Source of the DNA: Campylobacter sp. RM5004
Lineage (GTDB): Bacteria; Campylobacterota; Campylobacteria; Campylobacterales; Campylobacteraceae
Direction of reading: 5' to 3'
Assembly: GCF_022369455.1 (NCBI RefSeq)
Contig: NZ_CP059599.1
Span: 1,578,409 to 1,642,408, forward strand
Length of the DNA stretch: 64,000 nucleotides
The notes under the pieces were generated by a model, which saw only the letters and a list, made by a program, of their open reading frames with translations, was not told the DNA's origin and did no database searches. Position 1 is the stretch's first letter. The number at the start of each line of letters is the position of its first letter. Below are positions 43,796-53,108 of the stretch, piece by piece. The translations under genes were made by a program, and so were the position numbers.

Positions 43796-44310
43796 AAAAT
43801 CTTTTGGTAATTGTTGATTTTCAAAATGATTTTATAAATGGCTCACTAGGATTTGAAAAAGCCAAATCCTTAGAGCCAATTATCTTAGAAAAATATGAAA
43901 AATATTTAAAAAATAATGATGATATAATTTTTACCTTTGATTTGCATTATGATGATTATTTAGACACTTTAGAAGGGCAAAAACTACCTATAAAACACTG
44001 CATTAATGAAACTTACGGAGTTAAAGCTTACAAAAAATTTGATGATTTAGCTAAAAATCATTTATGCTTTTATAAGAATACTTTTGGCTCACTTGAACTT
44101 GGAAATTATCTAGCTAATAAAGATTATGCAAATATTGAAATTGTTGGGCTTGTAAGTAATATTTGCGTTTTATCAAATGCTATCATCATAAAAGCTGCGA
44201 AGCCAAATACAAGAATTTTTATTGATAAAAACGCAACCGCAAGTTATGATGAAGATTTGCATAACAAAGCTTTAGATATTTTAAAAAATCTTCATATAGA
44301 TATAATTTAA
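43792..44310 (+). CDS. Nicotinamidase/isochorismatase-family cysteine hydrolase
   Basis: This 172-residue hydrolase has the family triad D9 (VIVDFQNDF), K95 (FYKNTFGS) and C125 (GLVSNICVLSNA). Residues D50, H52 and H69 look like the metal ligands of nicotinamidase. It probably deamidates nicotinamide for NAD salvage, in line with nadC elsewhere in the window, but related family members use other amides. It overlaps the previous gene by 4 bp. Confidence 0.82.
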   Translation: MKNLLVIVDFQNDFINGSLGFEKAKSLEPIILEKYEKYLKNNDDIIFTFDLHYDDYLDTLEGQKLPIKHCINETYGVKAYKKFDDLAKNHLCFYKNTFGSLELGNYLANKDYANIEIVGLVSNICVLSNAIIIKAAKPNTRIFIDKNATASYDEDLHNKALDILKNLHIDII

Positions 44311-44334
44311 CACTTTTTTGACACTTTTTATTTT

Positions 44335-44340
44335 TATAAT
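44335..44340 (+). promoter_or_regulatory. -10 box for DUF305 gene
   Basis: TATAAT preceded by a run of T tracts (TTTTTTGACACTTTTTATTTT), 31 bp before the ATG. Confidence 0.55.
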
Positions 44341-44370
44341 ACGAACTTATTTTTAAAACAAGGAAGAAAA

Positions 44371-44736
44371 ATGAGATTATTATTTTTAGCAGCGTTTGCG
44401 TTAAGTCTTAGCGTAAATGCAAAAACTTTAAACGATAGCGATTTTAAAGCTATGCAAAATGAGCTAAACGAAAGTATGGCAAAAATGCATGGAAAAATGA
44501 ATGCAGGTTTGGTTGAAAAAGACCCTGATTTATCATTTGTTGTAGGTATGCTGCCACACCACGAAGGCGCTGTTGATATGGCGAAAATCGTATTAAAATA
44601 CGGCGAAGATGAAAGCATTAAAAAACTAGCAGAAGATATTATAAAAGCCCAAGAAGCAGAAATTAAATTTATGCAAGAATATTTAGACAAAAAAGGTTAT
44701 AAATATCCAGAGCATTCAAACCACAATCATCATTAA
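44371..44736 (+). CDS. DUF305-family periplasmic protein, possible copper binding
   Basis: This 121-residue protein has a Sec signal peptide cleaved after VNA (residues 1-17). The mature part is a four-helix DUF305 domain with the signature MLPHHEGAVDMAK (H63, H64, M60, M70) and a histidine-rich tail (HSNHNHH). The His/Met pattern suggests metal, likely copper, binding, as in related CopM-type proteins; this is inferred. It has its own promoter and terminator. Confidence 0.83.
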   Translation: MRLLFLAAFALSLSVNAKTLNDSDFKAMQNELNESMAKMHGKMNAGLVEKDPDLSFVVGMLPHHEGAVDMAKIVLKYGEDESIKKLAEDIIKAQEAEIKFMQEYLDKKGYKYPEHSNHNHH

Positions 44737-44738
44737 TT

Positions 44739-44760
44739 AAACCCCTATTTTTAGGGGTTT
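44739..44760. terminator. Bidirectional rho-independent terminator
   Basis: AAACCCCTA / TAGGGGTTT with a T-rich loop, between the convergent DUF305 and EF-hand genes. Confidence 0.8.
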
Positions 44761-44767
44761 ATACTAA

Positions 44768-45196
44768 TTAAGCTTTTATATCAAGCAATTTTGTTTCGCT
44801 AAGTTCATTTATAAAGTCTTTTGTATAAGATATAAAATCTTTTAATTTATCGCTACTAATCAAATCCTTTAATTTATCTTCGCTTATTTTAAGATTTATA
44901 GAAAAATCTTTTAAGAGTTTCTTTTCATCATTTGTAAGACTTTCTAAGCCTTGATTTTTTAGCTTTGCTAAGGCTGTTAATTTTTTTAATTCTTCTAGCT
45001 CTTTTTCTTTTAATTTATCTGTATTTGTAAGCTTATATGTATTAATCAAATCTTCATTGTTTTTATTATTAGTTGCTTCTAAATTATCTTCAAAATATCC
45101 CTTCTCGCCAACATCCATAAACTCAGCAAATGTAATAATACCATCAAGGTTTTTATCATATTTTAAAGTAAGATTTAAAGAATTACTAATGCTCAT
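44768..45196 (-). CDS. N-terminally truncated EF-hand family protein (possibly degenerate)
   Basis: This 142-residue protein corresponds to the last half of the 36838-37788 protein. It retains one EF-hand loop (DKNLDGIITFAE, about residues 14-25) and a nearly identical 50-residue C-terminus. The promoter and leader are also like those of the full-length gene, so an internal deletion probably removed the first 180 or so codons while keeping the 5' end. It has no clear ribosome site before its ATG. It may be a pseudogene, or a short product of the family. Confidence 0.6.
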   Translation of the reverse strand: MSISNSLNLTLKYDKNLDGIITFAEFMDVGEKGYFEDNLEATNNKNNEDLINTYKLTNTDKLKEKELEELKKLTALAKLKNQGLESLTNDEKKLLKDFSINLKISEDKLKDLISSDKLKDFISYTKDFINELSETKLLDIKA

Positions 45197-45215
45197 AAGT
45201 AATGCTTATTGCCTT

Positions 45216-45242
45216 AAATCGGATATATTTTAAAAAGGTTTA
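45216..45242 (-). promoter_or_regulatory. Sigma-28 (FliA)-like promoter
   Basis: On the minus strand TAAA (45239-45242), exactly 15 bases, then TCCGATTT (45216-45223). It is the better of two sigma-28-like sites upstream of EF-hand family genes. The 24 bases from the -10 through AGCATTA differ from the other leader at one position. Confidence 0.65.
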
Positions 45243-45274
45243 GTGGCAGTAAAAACTGCCATTATTAAGTTTGT

Positions 45275-45292
45275 AATTCCTATTTCAAATTC
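45275..45292 (+). repeat. Dispersed repeat, copy 18 (intergenic)
   Basis: An exact 18-base core copy, 7 bp past the tgt stop and upstream of the truncated EF-hand gene. Confidence 0.85.
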
Positions 45293-45299
45293 TTAAAAA

Positions 45300-46502
45300 T
45301 TATTTATAAATTTCTTTAAAGTTTTTATAAAAATTATCAAAGGTTTTATTTGCTATATTTGTTCTAATTTCTTGCATTAAATTTAAATAATAATGTAGAT
45401 TATGCAAACTTGCTAAGCGAAAGAACGTAATCTCACCTGCTTTAAATAAATGATGAATATAAGCACGGCTAAAGTTTTTACAAGCATAACAAGAGCAATT
45501 ACTATCTATTGGATTTTTATCAAGTTTCATTGAACTTGCTTTTATATTTATCTTGCCAAAACTTGTAAATAAAGTCCCATTTCTAGCATTTCTAGTAGGC
45601 ATAACGCAATCAAACATATCAACCCCACGAGCGACATTTTCAACCAAATCAAGTGGAGTTCCAACCCCCATTAAATATCTAGGGCGATTCGTTGGCATTA
45701 AAGGAGTTAGATTTTCTACCGTTTCATACATTAATTCATTTGGCTCTCCAACACTTAGCCCACCGATAGCTAAGCCATCAAAAGAATGCTCATTTTCGCA
45801 TTCTAATATACCTTCAAGGCATTCTTTTCTATAAGTTTTATTAGTTCCGCCTTGAATAATTGCGAAAATATTTTGCTCTCTTTTTATCTCTTCATCATAA
45901 AGCTTATTAAACTCTAGTTTATAAAGCTCTTTTGAATATCTTTTAAGCAAAGTTTCTTCATCATTATTTTTAAATTCTTTTTTCATCTCAAGCGATAATT
46001 TAGCCCAATAAATCGTGCGTTTTAGACTTGCCTTAATCCTTTCATCACTTGCAGGTAAAGCACACAAATCATCTAAAACCATACAAATATCACTATTTAA
46101 AAGATACTGAGTTTTAAGCACACTTGCAGGAGTAAAATTATGAATTGAGCCATCTATGTGGCTTTTAAACATAATTCCTTCATCACTATGTTTTGTATTT
46201 TTGCTTAGCGAAAATGCTTGAAATCCCCCGCTATCTGTCAAAAAAGAACCTTTATATTTTGTAAAATTATGAAGCCCTCCAAAATTAGCAATGATATTTG
46301 CACCTGGTCTTAAATATGTATGATAAGTATTTGCTAAGATTATCTTAGCACCTAAAGTATTTTGCATATCATTTGCATCAAGAGCTTTTACGCAAGCTTG
46401 AGTTCCAACAGGCATAAAACAAGGGGTATTAAACTCTCCATTAGCCGTTGTTACCTTGCCAAGTCTAGCAAAATTATCGCTTGAATATAAATCAAATTTC
46501 AT
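45300..46502 (-). CDS. tgt: tRNA-guanine (queuine) transglycosylase
   Basis: This 400-residue TIM-barrel enzyme puts preQ1 into position 34 of GUN tRNAs. Substrate and catalytic residues are in [12 protein letters not shown] and the nucleophile region [15 protein letters not shown]. The zinc site is [19 protein letters not shown] short insertion (about residues 195-225, [13 protein letters not shown]) is seen relative to E. coli Tgt. It uses the product of the queD-queE pathway at 10.2-11.5 kb. Divergent from the TrkA-like gene. Confidence 0.95.
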   Translation of the reverse strand: MKFDLYSSDNFARLGKVTTANGEFNTPCFMPVGTQACVKALDANDMQNTLGAKIILANTYHTYLRPGANIIANFGGLHNFTKYKGSFLTDSGGFQAFSLSKNTKHSDEGIMFKSHIDGSIHNFTPASVLKTQYLLNSDICMVLDDLCALPASDERIKASLKRTIYWAKLSLEMKKEFKNNDEETLLKRYSKELYKLEFNKLYDEEIKREQNIFAIIQGGTNKTYRKECLEGILECENEHSFDGLAIGGLSVGEPNELMYETVENLTPLMPTNRPRYLMGVGTPLDLVENVARGVDMFDCVMPTRNARNGTLFTSFGKINIKASSMKLDKNPIDSNCSCYACKNFSRAYIHHLFKAGEITFFRLASLHNLHYYLNLMQEIRTNIANKTFDNFYKNFKEIYK

Positions 46503-46532
46503 TATAATCTTTCCTTTAAAATTGGAGTTGTT

Positions 46533-47912
46533 ATGAAAAAAATATTAATTTTAGCTAAGGTTTGCGTAGCAAATCATTTTCTAAAAGAATTAACAAGGTT
46601 TAAGGATAGCACAAAAGAATATATAATCGTTTGCCAAGAAGATATTCCTTTTAAACACAATTTTACTCATATTAAAATTGACCCAACAAACGCTGCTAGA
46701 CTTAAAAACTACATAGATGATAAATTAGAATTAGTATATATTTTATTAGACGAAAAAGATGACACAAGACTTGCTTATGATGCGATTAGACAAATTGCTA
46801 AGCGTGTAAGAATTGTAGTCTTATCAAATAATAAAGAATACGAAAACGATAGCTTTTGCACTCTAGTAAATCAAGAAGAAAGCACTACAAATCATCTAAT
46901 AGATATTTTGCCAAATATGCCTATGATTGCAAGAGATATTGGACTTGGAATTGGCGAAATAATGCAAGTTTTTGTGCCTGTTGGCTCAATTTATGCAAAT
47001 AAACATATAAATGCGATTGCTCAAGAATTTTATAAAATCGCTCTAATTTATAGAGATAATCAAATAATTTTGCCAAAGCCAGATACTCAAATACTAGCAA
47101 ATGATGAGCTTGTTTTAGTAGGAGATCCAAATATTTTAAACCTTATGTTTTCAAGGATTAAAGGTCAAGTTGGACAATTTCCTAGCCCTTATGGAGATAC
47201 AATTTGTGTAATTATTGATATGAAAATTGACACAAATATAGACAATTTAATAAATACAGCACTTTTATTGCATGCAAAAACAAATAGTATTAAGCTAATT
47301 TTTTATGTAATAAACCCAACTCTAAATAAATCATTAGAAAAATTAAAGAAATTAAAAAGAAAGACAATAATAGTCCATATTAAATATGAAGCTACATCGG
47401 TAAAAGAAACGATTTTTGAGTTTTGCAATGTATATTCTGGGCTATTTATTGTAAGCAAAGAAATTTTCAAAAAAAATATGGAGCAATTATACGATAGTTC
47501 TATGCCTGTTTTAAAGGTTGGAAAAGTTGATTTTGCAAAGCTTAATTCAATAGCTTGTATAAGCTCAGGCTCGCTTGGCGTGGAGAATTTAACTTCTACT
47601 TTATTAGATATTTCTTTATTATTAAATCTTGATGCAAAGTTACTTTATTTTGACAATGCAAACCCTGTAAATGATGATTTAATAGAGCATATAAATATGC
47701 AATCGCAATTTTTTAATAAAAACCTTGAATTAGTAGAATACAAGAGCAAAAATCCATTATTAGACTTAAAATTCAATCCTTATATTATCCATTGTCTTGG
47801 ATTTGAAAAACAATTATTACATACTAATACATTAAAATATTTATCAAATGATTTTTCTAAGCTATATGAAGTATTAGACGATAATTATCAGCTGTTTATA
47901 CCAGTAGTTTAA
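46533..47912 (+). CDS. TrkA-domain (RCK) regulatory protein, COG3400-like
   Basis: This 459-residue soluble protein has an N-terminal TrkA-N/Rossmann-like region (about 1-140) and an RCK-C domain (about 150-215: [19 protein letters not shown] and [20 protein letters not shown]). An uncharacterised C-terminal half of about 230 residues follows. It probably senses a nucleotide and regulates an ion transporter, but no Trk or Ktr channel gene is next to it. It ends in an inverted repeat pair. Confidence 0.75.
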   Translation: MKKILILAKVCVANHFLKELTRFKDSTKEYIIVCQEDIPFKHNFTHIKIDPTNAARLKNYIDDKLELVYILLDEKDDTRLAYDAIRQIAKRVRIVVLSNNKEYENDSFCTLVNQEESTTNHLIDILPNMPMIARDIGLGIGEIMQVFVPVGSIYANKHINAIAQEFYKIALIYRDNQIILPKPDTQILANDELVLVGDPNILNLMFSRIKGQVGQFPSPYGDTICVIIDMKIDTNIDNLINTALLLHAKTNSIKLIFYVINPTLNKSLEKLKKLKRKTIIVHIKYEATSVKETIFEFCNVYSGLFIVSKEIFKKNMEQLYDSSMPVLKVGKVDFAKLNSIACISSGSLGVENLTSTLLDISLLLNLDAKLLYFDNANPVNDDLIEHINMQSQFFNKNLELVEYKSKNPLLDLKFNPYIIHCLGFEKQLLHTNTLKYLSNDFSKLYEVLDDNYQLFIPVV

Positions 47913-47914
47913 CG

Positions 47915-47956
47915 GAATTTGAAATAGGAATTAAAGCAAATTCCTATTTCAAATTC
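47915..47956 (+). terminator. Inverted repeat pair (copies 19 and 20), strong hairpin
   Basis: A minus copy (47915-47932) and a plus copy (47938-47956) form a perfect stem of 18 bp with a 5-6 base loop (AAAGC), 2 bp past the stop, followed by TTT. It is the clearest repeat-built terminator in the window. Confidence 0.75.
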
Positions 47957-48050
47957 TTTAAAATTTATCTTCAAAAAAAATTAAAATTTTTCTCTAATTT
48001 TTTTCATAAAAAATTCTTAAAAAATTTTCATAATTTTTTTAATTTTTTTG

Positions 48051-48056
48051 TATAAT
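48051..48056 (+). promoter_or_regulatory. gdhA promoter with periodic A/T tracts
   Basis: TATAAT preceded by TTTTTTTG, within about 90 bp of A/T tracts spaced roughly one helical turn apart (47970-48060). This is the classic Campylobacter promoter form with no -35 box. The start codon follows 28 bp later. Confidence 0.6.
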
Positions 48057-48083
48057 GTTTTTTTAATTTTTAAAGGAGAGAAT

Positions 48084-49445
48084 ATGAGTGCAAAATCTTA
48101 TGTAAATGACACGCTTGAATTAATCAAAACTTATTCAGCTAGACAACCTATATTTTTACAATGTGCAACTGAAGTTTTAAAATCAGTTATACCATTGTTA
48201 GAAAGCAATAAACAATACGAGCAACACGCAGTATTGCAAAGACTTGTAATGCCTGAGCGAACAATAATTTTTAGAGTTGTATATATTGATGATAGTGGTA
48301 AAGCACAAACTCATTTTGGTTATAGAGTGCAATTTTCTAGCACACTTGGACCTTATAAAGGTGGGCTTAGATTTCACCCAACTGTAAATCTTGATATTTT
48401 AAAGTTCTTAGCATTTGAACAAATCTTTAAAAACTCTTTAACAGGTCTTTATATAGGCGGTGGTAAAGGTGGAGCAAACTTTGATCCAAAAGGCAAAAGC
48501 GACGCAGAAATTATGAGATTTTGTCAAGCATTTATGAGTGAACTTAGCAAACACATAGGTTATTCAACCGACGTTCCTGCAGGAGATATTGGTGTTGGAG
48601 CTAGAGAGCTTGGATATATGTTTGGAGCGTATAAAAAAATCACTTCTAAATTTGATGGAACCCTAACAGGTAAAAAAATTAGCTGGGGTGGTTCATTAGT
48701 TAGAAAAGAAGCAACAGGCTATGGAACTGTGTATTTTTCTAATGAATTATTAAAAGAAAAAGGCGAAGGCTTTGAAGGAAAAACCTGCGTTGTATCAGGT
48801 AGTGGAAACGTTGCTATTTATACTATTGAAAAGCTAAATCAATATGGAGCAAAAGTTGTAGCAGTAAGCGATAGCGATGGTTATGTATATGATAAAGACG
48901 GAATTGATTTAGATTTATTAAAAGAAGTGAAAGAAAATTTAAGACTTCGTGTAAGTGATTATGCAAATCGCAAAAAAGGTGCAGTATTTGTATCTAAAGT
49001 AAATTACGAAAAAGGAACTAATGGTATTTGGAGCATTCCTTGTGATTATGCTTTCCCTTGTGCTACACAAAACGAATTAAGCTTGCTAGATGCAAAAAAT
49101 CTCCATAAAAATGGTTGTAAATTAATCGCTGAAGGTGCGAACATGCCTTGCACACTTGATGCTCAAAAGTTCATTTTAGAAAACAAAATGTATTATGCAC
49201 CGGCAAAAGCAGCAAACGCAGGTGGAGTTGCTACAAGCGCATTAGAAATGCAACAAAATGCTAATATGACTTCTTGGACATTTAGCGAAGTTGATGAGAA
49301 ATTACATAAGATTATGAAAGATATTTATGCAAGAACTTCAGCTACTGCAAAAGATTTTGGCTTTGAGCATAACTTACTTGCAGGTGCAAATATTGCAGGC
49401 TTTAAAAAAGTTGCAGATGCTATGATAGACCAAGGCTATATTTAA
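48084..49445 (+). CDS. gdhA: Glutamate dehydrogenase, NADP-type
   Basis: This 453-residue hexameric-type enzyme interconverts glutamate and 2-oxoglutarate plus ammonia. The catalytic region is YKGGLRFHPTV and YIGGGKGGANFDPKGKS, with DVPAGDIGVGARELGYMFG binding substrate and CVVSGSGNVAIYTIEK binding NADP. I start at ATG 48084, with AAAGGAGAG before it, rather than an earlier in-frame ATG that would lie too close to the promoter. A strong terminator follows. Confidence 0.95.
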   Translation: MSAKSYVNDTLELIKTYSARQPIFLQCATEVLKSVIPLLESNKQYEQHAVLQRLVMPERTIIFRVVYIDDSGKAQTHFGYRVQFSSTLGPYKGGLRFHPTVNLDILKFLAFEQIFKNSLTGLYIGGGKGGANFDPKGKSDAEIMRFCQAFMSELSKHIGYSTDVPAGDIGVGARELGYMFGAYKKITSKFDGTLTGKKISWGGSLVRKEATGYGTVYFSNELLKEKGEGFEGKTCVVSGSGNVAIYTIEKLNQYGAKVVAVSDSDGYVYDKDGIDLDLLKEVKENLRLRVSDYANRKKGAVFVSKVNYEKGTNGIWSIPCDYAFPCATQNELSLLDAKNLHKNGCKLIAEGANMPCTLDAQKFILENKMYYAPAKAANAGGVATSALEMQQNANMTSWTFSEVDEKLHKIMKDIYARTSATAKDFGFEHNLLAGANIAGFKKVADAMIDQGYI

Positions 49446-49452
49446 GCCTAAA

Positions 49453-49475
49453 AGCCCTATTTTTAGGGCTTTTTT
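49453..49475 (+). terminator. Rho-independent terminator of gdhA
   Basis: The stem AGCCCTA / TAGGGCT with a T-rich loop is followed by TTTTTT, 8 bp past the stop. Confidence 0.9.
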
Positions 49476-49540
49476 GACAAACTTAACATTAACTTTCTTT
49501 TATTATTATTTCCCTTTAAAATTAAAAAATCAGGTTAAAT

Positions 49541-51808
49541 ATGAAAACAATATTATATGTAAGTGCTATTAGCTCTTTTTTATATGCAAACACTATAAGT
49601 GATATTGAATTTAAAGGCTTATATCATTTATCAGCAGAACAAGCATTAAAGGCAATAGATTTAAAAGTAAATGATGAAATAAATATATACAAGATTAATA
49701 ATGCTGTAAAAAATCTATTTTCTTATGGATATTTTGATGATATTTATGTAGATGAAAATAATGGAAAGCTTACTTTTCATGTAGTAGAAAAGCAATTCAT
49801 CGCAAAAGTAAATATCAAAGGAACTTCAAGTAATGATAAAAAGCAAATTGAATCATTTTTAAGTATTAAAAAAGGTGAAGCTTATAATGAAAGAAAAATA
49901 AGCGAAGCAAAAGAAAAAATCATTCTCTACTATCAATCTCGTGGTTTTTACGATAGCGTTGTAGAAGTTGAGACCCAAGATTTAGAAAATAATGCTGTTG
50001 TGCTTAATTTCAATATAAATCGTGGAGAAATAATAACTATTAAAAAAGTTAATTTAATAGGAGCAAATAAGCTTAATTATAGTGATTTTGACCCAGTAAT
50101 AGCAAATAAAGAAAAAGAATTATTAGGCTGGTTTTGGGGTTTTAATGATGGTAAATTATATTCAACCGAACTTCCAAATGATTCAGCAAGAATTAAAGAT
50201 GAGTATATGAAAAAAGGCTATCTTGATGCTAATGTTTCAAGTCCTTATTTAGAAGCAAATATGCAAAATTATAAAGCTGAATTAACTTATTATATAAACG
50301 AAGGCAAGCGTTATAAAATAGAAGAAATAAGCATAGAAAATCCTTTAGAAAATGAGTTAAAAATCAATATAAAAGATTTAAGAAGTAAAAAAGGAAAATA
50401 CATAAACTCAGAAAAAATTCGCTCTGATATTGAGTTTATAAAGACTAAATTCCAAGATAAAGGCTACGCTTTAGCAGAAGTTTATCCTGATATTGCCAAA
50501 AATGATAGCGATGGTTTAGTAAAAATTGATTTTAAAGTTAATTTAGGCAAGATTTATAATATAGGTGAAGTGATTGTTAAAGGAAATGACAAGTCTTTAG
50601 ATAAGGTAGTAAGAAGAGAGCTTTACCTTACTGAAGGTATGCAATTTAGCAAAACTGACTTAAACGATAGCATAATTGCACTTAAAAAAACCGGATATTT
50701 TGAAGAAGTTGATATCACTCCAAAACCTAGCTTTACAGGAGATATTGATTTATTAGTAGAAGTTAAAGAAAAAGCAACAGGCTCAATTACAGGTGGCGTT
50801 GGATATAGCACTGCTGATGGATTTTTAATGAATGCTTCTGTTAGCGATAGAAATATCTTAGGTAGTGGAATGTATGGCGGAGTTAATGTTGAAAAATCAG
50901 ACAAAGATGTAACAGGTAAAATCTTTTTAAATAATCCTAGATTGTTTGATTCAAAATTTTCAAGCGGTTTTGATATATATAGCTATAAAAGAGATTGGGA
51001 TACTTACGAAGAATATAACAATGGTTTAGAGCTTAGCATAGGAAGAGAATTTGCTAGATATTGGGGAGCTGGTGCTATTTATAATTACGAGCAAAGTGAT
51101 TTAAGAAAAGCAACTATTGAAATGATAGCAAGTGGTGAAAAATTAGGAAAATCAAAAAAATCAGCTATTACTCCTTATATTTATTTTGACAATACTGATG
51201 ATTTTTACTTGCCAAGAAGTGGTATTTATAGTAGAGCTGCATTTACTTATGTAGGTTTAGGAGGCGATCAAAAATATAAAAAATTCGCTTTTGATTTTAA
51301 ATACTACAAAGGCTTAAAAGAAGATTTTGATACAGATTTAATCTTTAGATTTAGAACTTCATTTAATAAACTATTTAATTATAAAAACACTCCTATAAAC
51401 TCAAGATTATATCTTGGTGGTTTAAGAAGTGTAAGAGGATATGAAAGCGATTCTATCACCCCAAAAGGAATAGGATATTATGACCCTGCAACACACTCAA
51501 AGGTAAATAAACCAGGTAATGGAATAATCGCTTATCCTTATGATAAAGGGGGAGCAATTTCGCTTAATTCAAGTGCTGAAATAAATTTCCCTTTAATAAA
51601 TAAATTAAAACTTCGTGGTTCAATTTTCTATGATTATGGTATGATAGGCGAAAAGAAATTAAACGAGATAAAAAGACAAAGTGCAGGAATTAGTCTTGAT
51701 TGGACTACTCCTATGGGGCCACTTGTGTTTGTATTCTCAAAACCTCTTGATAAAAAAGCAGGAGATAAAACAAATACTTTTGAATTTAGTATAGGAAGTC
51801 AATTTTAG
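49541..51808 (+). CDS. bamA: Outer-membrane protein assembly factor BamA
   Basis: This 755-residue protein inserts beta-barrel proteins into the outer membrane. A signal peptide spans residues 1-16. Periplasmic POTRA domains fill about 17-400 and a 16-strand barrel the rest. The barrel lid motif is present as LGGLRSVRGYESDS, and the sequence ends with the usual aromatic C-terminal strand (FEFSIGSQF). A pattern of GSITGGVGYST marks the first barrel strand. It is followed by accD with an 8-bp gap. Confidence 0.94.
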   Translation: MKTILYVSAISSFLYANTISDIEFKGLYHLSAEQALKAIDLKVNDEINIYKINNAVKNLFSYGYFDDIYVDENNGKLTFHVVEKQFIAKVNIKGTSSNDKKQIESFLSIKKGEAYNERKISEAKEKIILYYQSRGFYDSVVEVETQDLENNAVVLNFNINRGEIITIKKVNLIGANKLNYSDFDPVIANKEKELLGWFWGFNDGKLYSTELPNDSARIKDEYMKKGYLDANVSSPYLEANMQNYKAELTYYINEGKRYKIEEISIENPLENELKINIKDLRSKKGKYINSEKIRSDIEFIKTKFQDKGYALAEVYPDIAKNDSDGLVKIDFKVNLGKIYNIGEVIVKGNDKSLDKVVRRELYLTEGMQFSKTDLNDSIIALKKTGYFEEVDITPKPSFTGDIDLLVEVKEKATGSITGGVGYSTADGFLMNASVSDRNILGSGMYGGVNVEKSDKDVTGKIFLNNPRLFDSKFSSGFDIYSYKRDWDTYEEYNNGLELSIGREFARYWGAGAIYNYEQSDLRKATIEMIASGEKLGKSKKSAITPYIYFDNTDDFYLPRSGIYSRAAFTYVGLGGDQKYKKFAFDFKYYKGLKEDFDTDLIFRFRTSFNKLFNYKNTPINSRLYLGGLRSVRGYESDSITPKGIGYYDPATHSKVNKPGNGIIAYPYDKGGAISLNSSAEINFPLINKLKLRGSIFYDYGMIGEKKLNEIKRQSAGISLDWTTPMGPLVFVFSKPLDKKAGDKTNTFEFSIGSQF

Positions 51809-51816
51809 GAGATAAA

Positions 51817-52650
51817 ATGAATTTTGCAGATATTTTTAACTTTAGAAAGGCTCAACCAAAACCAAGTGAAGCACCAAATCACTGGGTAAAGTGTGATAAT
51901 TGCCATGCTTTAATGTATTATAAAGAAGTAGCAAGCTGTTTTAATGTTTGCCCAAAATGTGGATTACATATGAAAATTAGTCCTAAAGAGCGTATTGAAA
52001 TGCTTGTAGATGAAGGAAGTTTTATAGAATATGATAAAACTTTAAGAGCAAATGACCCTTTAAAATTCGTAGATTCAAAAAGCTATAAAAAACGCTTAAG
52101 CGAAAGTGAAGAAAAAACAGGAAGAACAAGTGCGGTAATTTCAGGAGAATGCAAAATCGGTGGAATTGGCGTTCAATTATGTGTGTTTGATTTTTCTTTT
52201 ATGGGTGGTTCTTTAGGTAGTGTTGAAGGTGAGAAAATAGTTCGTGCAATTCAAAGAGCTATGGAGAAAAAAGAAGGACTAATAATAATAAGTGCAAGTG
52301 GTGGTGCTAGAATGCAAGAAAGCACTTATTCACTAATGCAAATGGCAAAAACTTCAGCAGCCTTAAAACTACTAGCTAGAGAAAGACTTCCTTATATATC
52401 AATTCTTACAAATCCTACTTTTGGTGGGGTATCAGCTTCATTTGCTTGGCTTGGGGACTTAGTTATCGCTGAACCTATGGCACAAATCGGCTTTGCAGGA
52501 GCTAGAGTAATTAAGCAAACAATAGGCGCTGATTTACCTGAAGGATTTCAAAGTGCCGAGTTTTTATTAGAACATGGACTTATTGATGCTATCGTAACTA
52601 GAGCTAATCAGCGTGAATTTTTAAGCGATTTTTTACGATATTTTAAATGA
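51817..52650 (+). CDS. accD: Acetyl-CoA carboxylase carboxyltransferase subunit beta
   Basis: This 277-residue subunit of the carboxyltransferase makes malonyl-CoA for fatty acids. Its zinc ribbon is CDNC (C26, C29) and CPKC (C45, C48). The crotonase-like core holds FDFSFMGGSLGSVEGEK, ASGGARMQES and the oxyanion glycine region GGVSASFAWLGD. The start has AGGAGA. It overlaps rlmH by 4 bp. Confidence 0.95.
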   Translation: MNFADIFNFRKAQPKPSEAPNHWVKCDNCHALMYYKEVASCFNVCPKCGLHMKISPKERIEMLVDEGSFIEYDKTLRANDPLKFVDSKSYKKRLSESEEKTGRTSAVISGECKIGGIGVQLCVFDFSFMGGSLGSVEGEKIVRAIQRAMEKKEGLIIISASGGARMQESTYSLMQMAKTSAALKLLARERLPYISILTNPTFGGVSASFAWLGDLVIAEPMAQIGFAGARVIKQTIGADLPEGFQSAEFLLEHGLIDAIVTRANQREFLSDFLRYFK

Positions 52651-53099
52651 ATATAAATATTTATTTTATTCAAAAAAAATTAGAAAAACTAAGCGAGATT
52701 GAAAATAGATTTATAAAACTTATAAATCAGCATTCAAAGCTTAGTTTAAATAATGTTTTTTCAAAACAAATTGCAAAAGCTCAAGATTTAGGCTCAAATG
52801 AAGCAAAACTTGAATATGCAAAAGCTTATATGCCTTACAAAAAACCTTTTAGCATAGCACTAAGCGAAAGGGGTAAGAGCATTGATAGTATTGAGTTTGC
52901 AAGTTTATTAAAAGATAAAAATGAGATTAATTTTTTTGTCGGTGGAGCTTATGGATTTAGCGATGAGTTTTTAAATGAATGTGATTATGTTTTAAGCTTT
53001 TCTAAGCTTACCTTTTCACACGAATTAGCTAGAATTGTGTTACTAGAACAGATTTATCGTGGTTTTTGTATAAACAAAAATCATCCTTATCACAAATAA
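52647..53099 (+). CDS. rlmH: 23S rRNA (pseudouridine1915-N3)-methyltransferase
   Basis: This 150-residue SPOUT enzyme methylates pseudouridine 1915 in helix 69. The core is IALSERGKSIDSIEFA, FFVGGAYGFSDEF and LSFSKLTFSHELARIVLLEQIYRGFCINKNHPYHK, the last being the C-terminal signature. The length is normal. It overlaps accD by 4 bp, as in C. jejuni (but without the dksA gene that I recall next to it there). Confidence 0.94.
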   Translation: MNINIYFIQKKLEKLSEIENRFIKLINQHSKLSLNNVFSKQIAKAQDLGSNEAKLEYAKAYMPYKKPFSIALSERGKSIDSIEFASLLKDKNEINFFVGGAYGFSDEFLNECDYVLSFSKLTFSHELARIVLLEQIYRGFCINKNHPYHK

Positions 53100-53108
53100 A
53101 GGGGAGTT

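Noticed and set aside
44334-44690. Minus-strand open frame of 118 codons over the DUF305 gene
   Set aside because: The + strand gene has a promoter, signal peptide and DUF305 signature. The opposite frame has no start signal and is a shadow.
48048-48083. Upstream in-frame ATG for gdhA (12 extra residues)
   Set aside because: It overlaps the -10 box at 48051-48056, so it cannot be in the mRNA, while the ATG at 48084 has AAAGGAGAG.
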